In this document: positions 18,157-25,401 of the stretch, in pieces
How positions within the stretch are numbered: the first letter of the stretch is position 1
Layout of the letters: every line of letters begins with the position of its first letter
Source: Bacteroidaceae bacterium
GTDB lineage: Bacteria; Bacteroidota; Bacteroidia; Bacteroidales; Barnesiellaceae_A
Length of the DNA stretch: 58,547 nt
NCBI GenBank assembly: GCA_017935645.1
Contig: JAGBHF010000048.1
Coordinates: 1 to 58,547, forward strand
Direction: 5' to 3'
Program-made: the position numbers and the translations under genes
Notes under the pieces: generated by a model
Databases searched by the model: none
Told to the model about the DNA's origin: nothing
The model's input: only the letters and a program-made list of their open reading frames with translations

Positions 18157-18230
18157 GCCTCTTTAGCTCAGTTGGCCAGAGCACGTGATTTGTAATCTCG
18201 GGGTCGTTGGTTCGAATCCGACAAGAGGCT
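18157..18230 (+). tRNA. tRNA-Thr (anticodon TGT)
   Basis: A 74-base cloverleaf: acceptor GCCUCUU with AAGAGGC, D-arm GCUC...GAGC, anticodon loop UUUGUAA, T-arm GUUGG UUCGAAU CCGAC, discriminator U, no encoded CCA. It begins six bases after the SRP RNA end and is followed by a terminator, so it is likely processed from a joint precursor. Confidence 0.96.
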
Positions 18231-18236
18231 CAAAAG

Positions 18237-18271
18237 AAAAGACGTTCACTTATCAGGTGAGCGTCTTTTTT
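18237..18271 (+). terminator. Intrinsic terminator of the SRP RNA / tRNA-Thr unit
   Basis: GACGTTCAC (18241-18249) pairs with GTGAGCGTC (18257-18265), nine pairs including one G-U, followed by six T. It is preceded by an A-run, so it could also act on the minus strand for the 137-residue membrane protein gene. Confidence 0.88.
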
Positions 18272-18306
18272 CTTTCTATATACGCCTCTACAATGTTGGT
18301 GATGGT

Positions 18307-18720
18307 TTAGTGAGCCTGTTGGCGTGTCATTGCATGTAGAAATCGCATAGAGCCGAAAATCAGCATCGGTCCAAGACCCGAATAAAATGAGGCCGTAAAC
18401 TGTATGGGAATAGAAAGTAAAAGCCTCAGTCCTATACCCAATCCCATCATAAATAGTAGTAATATCCAACCTCGTACAGTAAAAACCCTAAGCAATGAAT
18501 CTCGATGGGTCAAGGTGGCGATGTGTTCGATATATCGCCTCGTAACCCTTCGAAATATATTGTAAAAGAAGATTATGACGCATAGTGTTAGAAGAAGCAA
18601 ACACCACATTTGTGGTTGTGGTACATTGCAATATGCGACAACTCCTTTGATGGTAATAATAATGCCGGGTACTACCCATATCAAAGCTGCAAATAGATAG
18701 AAAATCCGATTTGTAGCCAT
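18307..18720 (-). CDS. Small integral membrane protein of unknown function
   Basis: A 137-residue protein with four predicted membrane segments (about 7-29, 38-55, 83-102 and 106-124) and positively charged loops (RRVTRRYIEH). I do not recognise a family. It ends the leftward cluster behind ohrR, with 70 bases between them, so it may be part of the peroxide-response unit. The start is the ATG at 18720; no strong promoter is seen in the gap. Confidence 0.65.
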   Translation of the reverse strand: MATNRIFYLFAALIWVVPGIIITIKGVVAYCNVPQPQMWCLLLLTLCVIIFFYNIFRRVTRRYIEHIATLTHRDSLLRVFTVRGWILLLFMMGLGIGLRLLLSIPIQFTASFYSGLGPMLIFGSMRFLHAMTRQQAH

Positions 18721-18790
18721 CTAAATCAGTGTTTTGTAAATTGATATTTCTCTCTCAATGCACATCTGTGGCTCTTCATAGTTCAAAATA

Positions 18791-19213
18791 TTAAAAGGTT
18801 TGCAACATTTTATTGAGTAGTGTATAGAGCTGTAGAGCCTCATCGCTTTCGAGTTTTACGCACTGAGCCATCTTTACAGGCACTTCCGATACAATCTCTT
18901 GTAGAGCCTCGCCGGTGTCGGTAATCGACACAATGACTACGCGTTCATCGTCTTTCGAGCGTTGGCGATTCAACCACCCATTGCGCTCCATCTTTTTTAG
19001 TAATGGAGTGAGTGTGCCGGAATCTAAAAAGAGGCGTCGTCCCATATCTCCCACCGAGATGCTTTTATGTTCCCACAATATCATCATAACAATGTATTGG
19101 GTGTATGTAAGGCCCAGCGGTTCAAGTAGCGGTGTGTACCTTCTCACAACTTCCTTGGCACACGCATACAATGGAAAGCAGAGCTGATTTTCGAGTTTCA
19201 ATTTCTCATTCAT
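18791..19213 (-). CDS. ohrR: OhrR-type MarR-family peroxide-sensing repressor
   Basis: A 140-residue winged-helix DNA-binding dimer. The opening LKLENQLCFPLYA, with Cys12, aligns with the reactive Cys15 of Bacillus subtilis OhrR (LENQLCFLLYA). The downstream LDSGTLTPLLKKMERNGW and DERVVIVSIT match the recognition helix and wing. In characterised OhrR proteins organic hydroperoxides oxidise this Cys and release DNA. Here the cotranscribed gene is a glutathione peroxidase instead of the usual ohr. The start codon overlaps the peroxidase stop by four bases (ATGA), so they are translationally coupled. Confidence 0.9.
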   Translation of the reverse strand: MNEKLKLENQLCFPLYACAKEVVRRYTPLLEPLGLTYTQYIVMMILWEHKSISVGDMGRRLFLDSGTLTPLLKKMERNGWLNRQRSKDDERVVIVSITDTGEALQEIVSEVPVKMAQCVKLESDEALQLYTLLNKMLQTF

Positions 19214-19683
19214 AGCAACTTAAGTATATCTTGTTCGAGTTTCTCGGGTTGGGTGATAGGGGTATATCGTTTTATTACCTCTCCGTTTCGCGAAATGAGA
19301 AATTTTGTAAAGTTCCACTTTATATCGCTGTTTATAAAACCACCTTTACGACTTTTCAAAAAATGGTATATGGGCTCTTCGTTATCTCCATTTACATCTA
19401 TTTTGGCAAAACGAGGAAATGTGGTTTTATACTTCAGTGTACAGAATTCACCAATCTCCTCATTAGTACCCGGAGCCTGGTGGCCAAATTGGTTGCAAGG
19501 AAAATCTATAATTACAAGGCCTCGTTCTTTATACTTATCGTATAACTCCTGCAATCCTTTGTATTGTGGTGTGAAACCGCATCCGGTAGCAGTGTTTACA
19601 ATCAACAATACCTTGCCCTCATATTGCGACATCGATACTTCGGTGCCGTCAACATCTTTTACTTTTATATCGTATATATTCAT
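19210..19683 (-). CDS. Glutathione-peroxidase-family (thioredoxin-dependent type) thiol peroxidase
   Basis: The 157-residue protein starts at the ATG at 19683 (MNIYDIKVKDVDGTE); a frame extending to 19710 is possible but lies at the predicted transcript start. The peroxidatic Cys35 is in TATGCGFTPQ, with Gln65 and Cys63 in FPCNQFG, and Trp123/Asn124 in KWNFTKF completing the catalytic tetrad. Cys81 is at the position of the resolving Cys in yeast and plant enzymes, so it probably uses thioredoxin, not glutathione. It reduces hydrogen and organic peroxides. It is the first gene of the peroxidase-ohrR unit. Confidence 0.93.
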   Translation of the reverse strand: MNIYDIKVKDVDGTEVSMSQYEGKVLLIVNTATGCGFTPQYKGLQELYDKYKERGLVIIDFPCNQFGHQAPGTNEEIGEFCTLKYKTTFPRFAKIDVNGDNEEPIYHFLKSRKGGFINSDIKWNFTKFLISRNGEVIKRYTPITQPEKLEQDILKLL

Positions 19684-19700
19684 CGATTGTTGTATTATGG

Positions 19701-19733
19701 TTGTATGCAATTATATTTTATGCAACAAATATA
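19701..19733 (-). promoter_or_regulatory. Promoter of the peroxidase-ohrR unit with candidate OhrR operator
   Basis: The minus-strand -7 box TATATTTG is at 19733-19726. Overlapping it, 19701-19728 reads on the plus strand TTGTATGCA, an AT-rich centre, then TGCAACAA, an imperfect inverted repeat around the expected transcript start. Binding there would block transcription; the operator assignment is inference. Confidence 0.5.
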
Positions 19734-19840
19734 CAGGTTTTTTTCATAATAAAAAATTTTGAGCATTATTTTTTTGAAAATAGTACGTTTACTCTATGAT
19801 TAGGTCTGTGAGGGCGTGTAGTTCTACTTATCTAATCGTC

Positions 19841-19873
19841 GAGGGCGGCCACTCATCACGAGTGACCGCCCTC
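19841..19873. repeat. Strong GC-rich inverted repeat between hsp20 and the peroxidase gene
   Basis: GAGGGCGG (19841-19848) plus CACTC pairs with GAGTG plus CCGCCCTC (to 19873), around a 5-base loop. It is about 100 bases downstream of hsp20 on that gene's strand, so it may define the transcript end, but no T-run follows on either strand. Confidence 0.6.
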
Positions 19874-19976
19874 TTAACTGAAAAATACAAACAAACCAAA
19901 CTAAACTAAATAGAATTCAAACTTATGTTCTTGTGCTATTGTGTGAGTCTATGACTCGCTATTAATATCCTGTTTT

Positions 19977-20399
19977 TTAGGCAATGCCTATGGTGCGAAC
20001 TTCGGGTTTTACCACTTCGGGCTTAACCTTGGGCAATACGATGTATAGTATGCCGTTCTCGACACGTGCTTTGACTTTGTCACGATCAACATCCTCGGGC
20101 ATTACGATGCTTTGGCGAAACGCCGATGTGCGGAAACTTTGACGCAAATAGCGTTTCCCTTCGGCAGGTTGTGTCGACTTCTCGGTCATTACTACAAGAT
20201 TGTCGTTTGTGTCAATCTGTATGCTGAGGTCCTCTTTGCTCATACCCGGTACAGCAAATTCGAGTTCGTATTGCTGTTCGCTGTCGATAATGTTGATGGG
20301 CGGAATGGCACCACCTGTTGTGCGTGACATCCATGCGTCGTTGTCAAACATATCATAAAGGGCATCAAATACGTTGTTGTAGCGTCTTGCAGTTTTCAT
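19977..20399 (-). CDS. Small heat shock protein (Hsp20/alpha-crystallin family)
   Basis: A 140-residue ATP-independent chaperone that binds unfolding proteins. The alpha-crystallin domain spans about 35-130: YELEFAVPGMSKEDLSIQID, the SFRTSAFRQSIVMPEDVD segment, and ARVENGILYIVLPK with the conserved A-x-x-x-N-G-x-L signature. The tail VVKPEVRTIGIA holds the I-x-I oligomerisation motif. The upstream gap (20400-20614) has two tandem minus-strand -7-like boxes. Confidence 0.95.
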   Translation of the reverse strand: MKTARRYNNVFDALYDMFDNDAWMSRTTGGAIPPINIIDSEQQYELEFAVPGMSKEDLSIQIDTNDNLVVMTEKSTQPAEGKRYLRQSFRTSAFRQSIVMPEDVDRDKVKARVENGILYIVLPKVKPEVVKPEVRTIGIA

Positions 20400-20614
20400 T
20401 GTCTTATTCTCCTATGTTTATTGTTTACTTATTTATTTTTATTGGGGTGAGACTCGCATTGTGTCGTTCGTCTCTACGCTTATATAATTTCAACTTCTAT
20501 GCCACAATATGTAAATGTAAAAATGCTGACAAAATTAACATGTCAATATGTCAAAATTAACATATTAAACGACTTTTTGTCACGAAATGTTTTATTATGT
20601 GAAATGCAAAGAGG

Positions 20615-21085
20615 TTAACGATACTCCTTGAGCCACACTTTCAGTTGTGTCCGGGCACGTGCTATGCGACTCTTTACAGTGCCTATGCTTATATTCAGTT
20701 GTGTGGCAATTTCATCGTATTGGTAGCCGTTTATGTACATCTTTATTGCTATGGCGTTGGGGGTCGACAGTTGGTTTATCAACCCTTCTATATCTTTGTT
20801 ACCAATACTATTTTCTTCGTTGTAATAATAATATTGAGCCAGATTTTCTACATTGTCGATGATTTTGCACCGGCGGGTACGGTTGCGGTAGAGGTTGTGC
20901 AGTAGGGTATAACTCCATCCACAGAAGTTTGCATCGTTGTATTTCCCCGATTGCTCCAGTAGTAACAGCAAGGTGTCTTGCAGTAGGTCTTGTGCATCCT
21001 CGTTTTGCGCGATGTGTGTATGCGCGATGTGTGATAGTGTGGCATAGTGCATGATGAGTAGGTGGTCAAATTTTTCTCTGGTCAT
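20615..21085 (-). CDS. ECF-type RNA polymerase sigma factor
   Basis: A 156-residue protein with sigma region 2 (AQNEDAQDLLQDTLLLLLEQ, then FCGWSYTLLHNLYRNRTRR) and region 4 (INGYQYDEIATQLNISIGTVKSRIARARTQL), the helix-turn-helix that reads the -35 element. No anti-sigma gene is adjacent: the next genes are hsp20 and, on the opposite strand, cstA. The DNA sites it recognises are unknown. The 5' leader contains a 7-bp hairpin at 21098-21120. Confidence 0.92.
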   Translation of the reverse strand: MTREKFDHLLIMHYATLSHIAHTHIAQNEDAQDLLQDTLLLLLEQSGKYNDANFCGWSYTLLHNLYRNRTRRCKIIDNVENLAQYYYYNEENSIGNKDIEGLINQLSTPNAIAIKMYINGYQYDEIATQLNISIGTVKSRIARARTQLKVWLKEYR

Positions 21086-21336
21086 ATCTCAGTTTGTGGT
21101 ATTGAGTGATGAGCAATACCTATATATACGGTCGCAAAAATGACTGTTTGTCAAGTTTTCGTGCTTGTATGTATCTCTATCGGCGATTTTGGGGTCTTGA
21201 CAGATATTGCGCGTTGTGCGAAAACGGACGTGAAAATGCTTGCCTTCGTGGTGATGAAATAAGTTTTATGCGAATAAAAAATGTTAGATGTCGATAAAAA
21301 CGTCGGCTTATTATTCGTTATTCATTGAAGAAGTAG

Positions 21337-21344
21337 TACTTTTG
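21337..21344 (+). promoter_or_regulatory. -7 box upstream of cstA
   Basis: TACTTTTG matches TAnnTTTG; the transcript would start near 21350, about 35 bases before the ATG. No TTG is found at the -33 position. Confidence 0.5.
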
Positions 21345-21384
21345 TCCTTACATCACATATAAATGATTTTAAACGCGAAGTAGT

Positions 21385-22872
21385 ATGATAACTTTTCTTG
21401 TTGCATTAGTGGCTCTCATAGCCGGATATTTTCTCTATGGTGCATTGGTCGACCGTATCTTTGGTGTCGACGCTTCACGTCCTACTCCTGCCATAACTAA
21501 GGCCGATGGTGTCGATTTTATGCCTTTGCCTTCATGGCGCATCTTCTTGATACAATTTCTCAACATCGCCGGCCTTGGCCCCATCTTTGGTGCAATAATG
21601 GGTGCGCTGTATGGTCCGGCAGCTTACATGTGGATTGTTTTCGGTACAATCTTTGGCGGTGCGGTGCACGACTATTTATCGGGTATGTTGTCGTTGCGTC
21701 GTGGCGGTGTGAGCCTTCCTGAGATTGTGGGCGATGAACTGGGTAATGGCGTAAAGCAACTCATGCGCGTCTTCTCGCTTTTCTTGCTCATATTGGTAGG
21801 TGCGGTATTTGTAATCAATCCCGCCGAACTCATTACTACTATCTTTACTCAATATGCGGCCGGCGATGATGGTATTTTGCCTACATGGGTACAATCTCTC
21901 AATAATATTATGCCTCTTACATGGTGGTTTATCATATTAGTGTTTGTCTATTATCTCTTGGCTACATTATTGCCCGTCGACAAGATTATCGGTAAGTTTT
22001 ATCCCATATTTGGTATAGCATTGCTCTTCATGGCGGTAGGTGTATTGGGTGTATTGCTCTTTAATATGGATGCCTTGCCCGAGATAACCGACGGCTTGCA
22101 CAATCGTCACCCACAGGCCGATACGTTGCCCATTTTCCCCATGATGTTTATCTCTATAGCGTGTGGTGCGGTATCGGGCTTCCATGCTACACAATCACCT
22201 TTGATGGCGCGTTGCTTGAAGAATGAGAAGATGGGACGCCCTATCTTCTATGGTGCTATGGTCACTGAAGGTATATTGGCTCTTATCTGGGCGGCTGCAG
22301 CTGTGGCATTTACCGGTTCGTATGAGGGCTTGGCTACATATATGGCCGATAGTGGTAATAAGCCTCTCGTGTTGGTTAATGATATATCGGTGACATGGTT
22401 GGGCTCGTTGGGTGGTTTCTTGGCACTCTTAGGCGTGATATTTGCACCTATCACATCGGGCGATACAGCATTGCGTTCGGCACGACTCATTGCGGCCGAC
22501 TTCTTGCATGTCGATCAGTCATCTGTGCGCAACCGATTACTTATTACCATTCCTATCTTTGTCTTATCGGCTATCATTATGATGATAGATTTTAATATCC
22601 TCTGGCGATACTTTGCGTGGAGCAACCAAGCACTTTCGGTATTTACCTTCTGGTCTTTAACGGTATTCTTGGCGCGCGAACGCAAGGGGTTGAGCTATCT
22701 CATCACCCTCATTCCGGCGTTGTTTATGACAGTAGTGTGCGTTACATACATCATGTTTGCACCCGAAGGTTTGTCGCTCAATTACCACTTGTCGTTGGGC
22801 ATAGGATTGGGAGTAGCGACATTGTTTGTTGTGCTGTTTGCACGCTTCAAGCATCGTTTGGTAAAGATATAA
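21385..22872 (+). CDS. CstA-family peptide/pyruvate transporter
   Basis: A 495-residue membrane protein with more than ten hydrophobic segments, homologous to the carbon-starvation protein CstA. The family features GPIFGAIMGALYGPAAYMWIVFGTIFGGAVHDY and SGFHATQSPLMARC are present. It is shorter than E. coli CstA (~700), as usual for this branch. It imports small peptides or pyruvate (known for E. coli homologues); the substrate here is not established. It is followed after 12 bases by a PHP phosphatase gene and then a DUF1294 gene, forming an operon. Confidence 0.9.
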   Translation: MITFLVALVALIAGYFLYGALVDRIFGVDASRPTPAITKADGVDFMPLPSWRIFLIQFLNIAGLGPIFGAIMGALYGPAAYMWIVFGTIFGGAVHDYLSGMLSLRRGGVSLPEIVGDELGNGVKQLMRVFSLFLLILVGAVFVINPAELITTIFTQYAAGDDGILPTWVQSLNNIMPLTWWFIILVFVYYLLATLLPVDKIIGKFYPIFGIALLFMAVGVLGVLLFNMDALPEITDGLHNRHPQADTLPIFPMMFISIACGAVSGFHATQSPLMARCLKNEKMGRPIFYGAMVTEGILALIWAAAAVAFTGSYEGLATYMADSGNKPLVLVNDISVTWLGSLGGFLALLGVIFAPITSGDTALRSARLIAADFLHVDQSSVRNRLLITIPIFVLSAIIMMIDFNILWRYFAWSNQALSVFTFWSLTVFLARERKGLSYLITLIPALFMTVVCVTYIMFAPEGLSLNYHLSLGIGLGVATLFVVLFARFKHRLVKI

Positions 22873-22884
22873 TAGAATATAATA

Positions 22885-23730
22885 ATGCAATATAATCACA
22901 CCAATTATCACTCACATTGTAACTTCTGCGATGGTCGTGGTACAATGGAAGAGTTTGTCAAGGCGGCTATAGCGTGTGGCATGACAGCCTATGGCGTAAC
23001 TTCACATACCACATTTCCTATGCCACCGGTCAAGTCGTTGCAACCCGATACATACGGCAAGTACTTTGAGGAGTTTGCCCGCTTGCGTGCGCTCTATGGC
23101 AAGCAGATAGAGTTGTATGTGGGCTTGGAGATTGATTATCTCGACGAGGTGCGCAATCCGCGCCTGCCATTTTATGCTACTTTGCCCACCGATTACACCA
23201 TTGGCGGCGTACATTTTGTTGCCAATGAGCGTGGCGAATGGATGTGTACCGATGGAGCATTCGAGCGTTTTCGCGAGGCTGCCCATGAGCGATTTGGTGG
23301 TGATATACGTCGTATCGTTGAACTATTCTATGAGAAGAGTCGTTTGTTGGTGAAATGTGGTCACTTCGATATCCATGCTCATCCCGATAAGATAGCGCTT
23401 AATGCATCGCAATTTGAGCCTGCCATCTTGCAAGAGTCATGGTATGAGAATTTGGCCTACAACCACATCACCTCGTTGAAGAATGGCGACTTCCTTGTTG
23501 AGGTCAATACCAAGGCTTTGGAGCAGCACAACCGCATCTTCCCCGGTATCGAGTGGCTTCCACTTGTGCGTAGGTTGGGCTTAAAGTTGGTTGTTAACTC
23601 CGATTGTCACGATGTCGATAAGATTGAATCGGGCCGATATGCGACCTTGCAGATATTGCGCGATGCCGGTATCACGCATGTGTGGGAGTTGCACAACGGA
23701 CGTTGGGGTGAGGAGGAGATACGATTGTAA
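22885..23730 (+). CDS. Histidinol-phosphatase-like PHP-domain hydrolase
   Basis: A 281-residue metal-dependent phosphoesterase. Metal ligands of the PHP fold are visible: HSHCNFCDGRGT near the N-terminus, HTTF, the glutamate in GLEIDY, GHFDIHAHPD and NSDCHD near the C-terminus. It is most like HisK/HisJ histidinol phosphatases, which act in histidine synthesis, but no other his genes are nearby, so another phosphate ester is possible. Confidence 0.85.
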   Translation: MQYNHTNYHSHCNFCDGRGTMEEFVKAAIACGMTAYGVTSHTTFPMPPVKSLQPDTYGKYFEEFARLRALYGKQIELYVGLEIDYLDEVRNPRLPFYATLPTDYTIGGVHFVANERGEWMCTDGAFERFREAAHERFGGDIRRIVELFYEKSRLLVKCGHFDIHAHPDKIALNASQFEPAILQESWYENLAYNHITSLKNGDFLVEVNTKALEQHNRIFPGIEWLPLVRRLGLKLVVNSDCHDVDKIESGRYATLQILRDAGITHVWELHNGRWGEEEIRL

Positions 23731-23735
23731 CAATC

Positions 23736-24005
23736 ATGACTGTTTCACCTATCCTCATAGCGCTGTTCTTGCTTGTTAATATCCTATCATTGGCTCTATA
23801 TGGTAGCGACAAGGTGCGTGCTCGCAGGCACGACGAGCGTATACCCGAGCGTGTGTTATTGGGTATAGCACTATTGGGTGGGGCGTTAGGTGCATGCTTA
23901 GGTATGTGGTTATTCCGTCACAAAACCTTTCATTGGCGTTTCGTAGTGCTTGTGCCACTCTTCATGCTACTGCACCTCTATATTCTTTATCAATTGTTTT
24001 TCTGA
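23736..24005 (+). CDS. DUF1294 family small membrane protein
   Basis: An 89-residue protein with three hydrophobic segments and the DUF1294 pattern YGSDKVRARRHDERIPERVLL...GGALGACLGMWLFRHKT. The family is widespread and uncharacterised. It follows the PHP gene by five bases, and converges with mltG, whose stop is two bases away. Confidence 0.88.
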   Translation: MTVSPILIALFLLVNILSLALYGSDKVRARRHDERIPERVLLGIALLGGALGACLGMWLFRHKTFHWRFVVLVPLFMLLHLYILYQLFF

Positions 24006-24007
24006 TA

Positions 24008-25039
24008 CTACTTGATACCACGGCGATTGAGTGCCGAGTGGTAGCGTGCTGCATTGCGATTGTGTTCGCTCAGTGTAGTGGCAAAGTTGTGATAGCCCGA
24101 GAAGTCCTCCTTGGCACACATGTACAGATAATTGTGTGTACGATAGTTGAGTACTGCCTCGATTGCGGACTTCGATGGTATGCGAATGGGAGCAGGGGGT
24201 AGCCCGGTATTGAGGTATGTGTTGTAAGGCGAAGGGGTCTCTAAGTGCTTGTTGAGGATGCGACGTAACGTGAAGTCGCCCACTGCATACTTTACGGTAG
24301 GGTCGGCTTGCAGGGGTATACCTCGGCGTAAGCGGTTGATGTATAAGCCCGCCACAACAGGCATTTCGTCGCGCATGGCAGTCTCTTCCTCTACAATCGA
24401 TGCAAGTACCGATACCTCAAGGGGGGTAAGTCCGGCTTTATTGGCCTTATTGCGACGCTCATCATTCCAGAATTGCTCGTAGTATTCGTGCATGCGTGCT
24501 ACAAATCGCTGGGGCGAAACAGTCCAATAAAACTCGTATGTGTCGGGCAAAAACATGGCTTTGATGGTCGTGGTATTGAAGCCATACGAAGCACACAATT
24601 CGTTATCGTTGAGCAGTACCGATAGTGAATCGCTACTCATATATAAGCACTCGTCGACACGTTCTATAAGTTGTTCGGTGAGGCGTAGGTTGTTGAATGT
24701 AAACTTTACAGGTGTTTGGCTGCCGGCGGCCAGTCGACGAGCTGCACGATATATCGAGGTAGAGCCATTCAGTTCGAAGTAACCTTTGCGAGTAGATGGG
24801 TCGTACTCATTGTTGTATATAAAGTCGACTATCTTGCGGGCTTTGTCGGCAGCTATTTGTTGCGACAGTATTGTGCATAACGAGTCGCTGCTCATACCCG
24901 GTGTTATATATACTTTTATGGTGGTGTCGCTACTCGCAATGGGGTCTTTTACAAGTCTCTTATATGTGTAGCCACACACTCCCAGCATAGCTATTAGTAT
25001 GGTTGCAATAACGATGAGGATAATATATTTCTTTTTCAT
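24008..25039 (-). CDS. mltG: Endolytic peptidoglycan transglycosylase MltG
   Basis: A 343-residue inner-membrane lytic transglycosylase that cleaves nascent glycan strands. A single N-terminal membrane helix (about 5-25) is followed by a LysM-like subdomain (TPGMSSDSLCTILSQ) and the YceG/MltG catalytic domain. The catalytic glutamate is in SIVEEETA, followed by the conserved AGLYINRLRRGIPLQADPTVKYA and YNTYLNTGLPPAPI. Length is normal. Confidence 0.94.
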   Translation of the reverse strand: MKKKYIILIVIATILIAMLGVCGYTYKRLVKDPIASSDTTIKVYITPGMSSDSLCTILSQQIAADKARKIVDFIYNNEYDPSTRKGYFELNGSTSIYRAARRLAAGSQTPVKFTFNNLRLTEQLIERVDECLYMSSDSLSVLLNDNELCASYGFNTTTIKAMFLPDTYEFYWTVSPQRFVARMHEYYEQFWNDERRNKANKAGLTPLEVSVLASIVEEETAMRDEMPVVAGLYINRLRRGIPLQADPTVKYAVGDFTLRRILNKHLETPSPYNTYLNTGLPPAPIRIPSKSAIEAVLNYRTHNYLYMCAKEDFSGYHNFATTLSEHNRNAARYHSALNRRGIK

Positions 25040-25089
25040 GACTCTTATAGCTTGTTAGGTGCAAATGTACATCAATACTCGCATAAAAA

Positions 25090-25122
25090 CAAAAAACGCT
25101 ACCACCTTGTTGATGATAGCGT
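25090..25122 (-). terminator. Intrinsic terminator after tRNA-Ser
   Basis: On the minus strand ACGCTATCATC pairs, with a few wobbles, with GGTGGTAGCGT and is followed by six T. It lies five bases beyond the tRNA 3' end. Confidence 0.75.
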
Positions 25123-25126
25123 CTTG

Positions 25127-25213
25127 CGGAAGGAGGGGGATTCGAACCCCCGGTACCCTTACGAGTACGTCAGTTTAGCAAACTGGTGGTTTCAGCCACT
25201 CACCCATCCTTCC
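25127..25213 (-). tRNA. tRNA-Ser (anticodon GCT)
   Basis: An 87-base cloverleaf with the long variable arm of serine tRNAs: acceptor GGAAGGA with UCCUUCC, anticodon loop UUGCUAA, variable arm around GUACUCGUAAGGGUAC, T-arm GGGGG UUCGAAU CCCCC, discriminator G, no encoded CCA. Confidence 0.96.
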
Positions 25214-25359
25214 TTGAAGGGTCGACACGAGGTCGTTTTGCCAAATGCGATGCAAAGATACACTACTCTTGTATTTTCTGCAAATTTTTGAGCCACTTTC
25301 TTTTATTTATTTTTTCTTATTATCGCAATGTGCTTGTTATCAGTGTGTAGTTGAATATA

Positions 25360-25392
25360 AAAAAGGAGGCCTTGTCTTGTAGACAAAGCCTC
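25360..25392 (-). terminator. Intrinsic terminator of the S9 peptidase gene
   Basis: On the minus strand GAGGCTTTGTC pairs with GACAAGGCCTC (one bulge-like mismatch) and is followed by CTTTTTT. It starts ten bases after the stop codon. Confidence 0.8.
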
Positions 25393-25401
25393 GATAATGC
25401 T

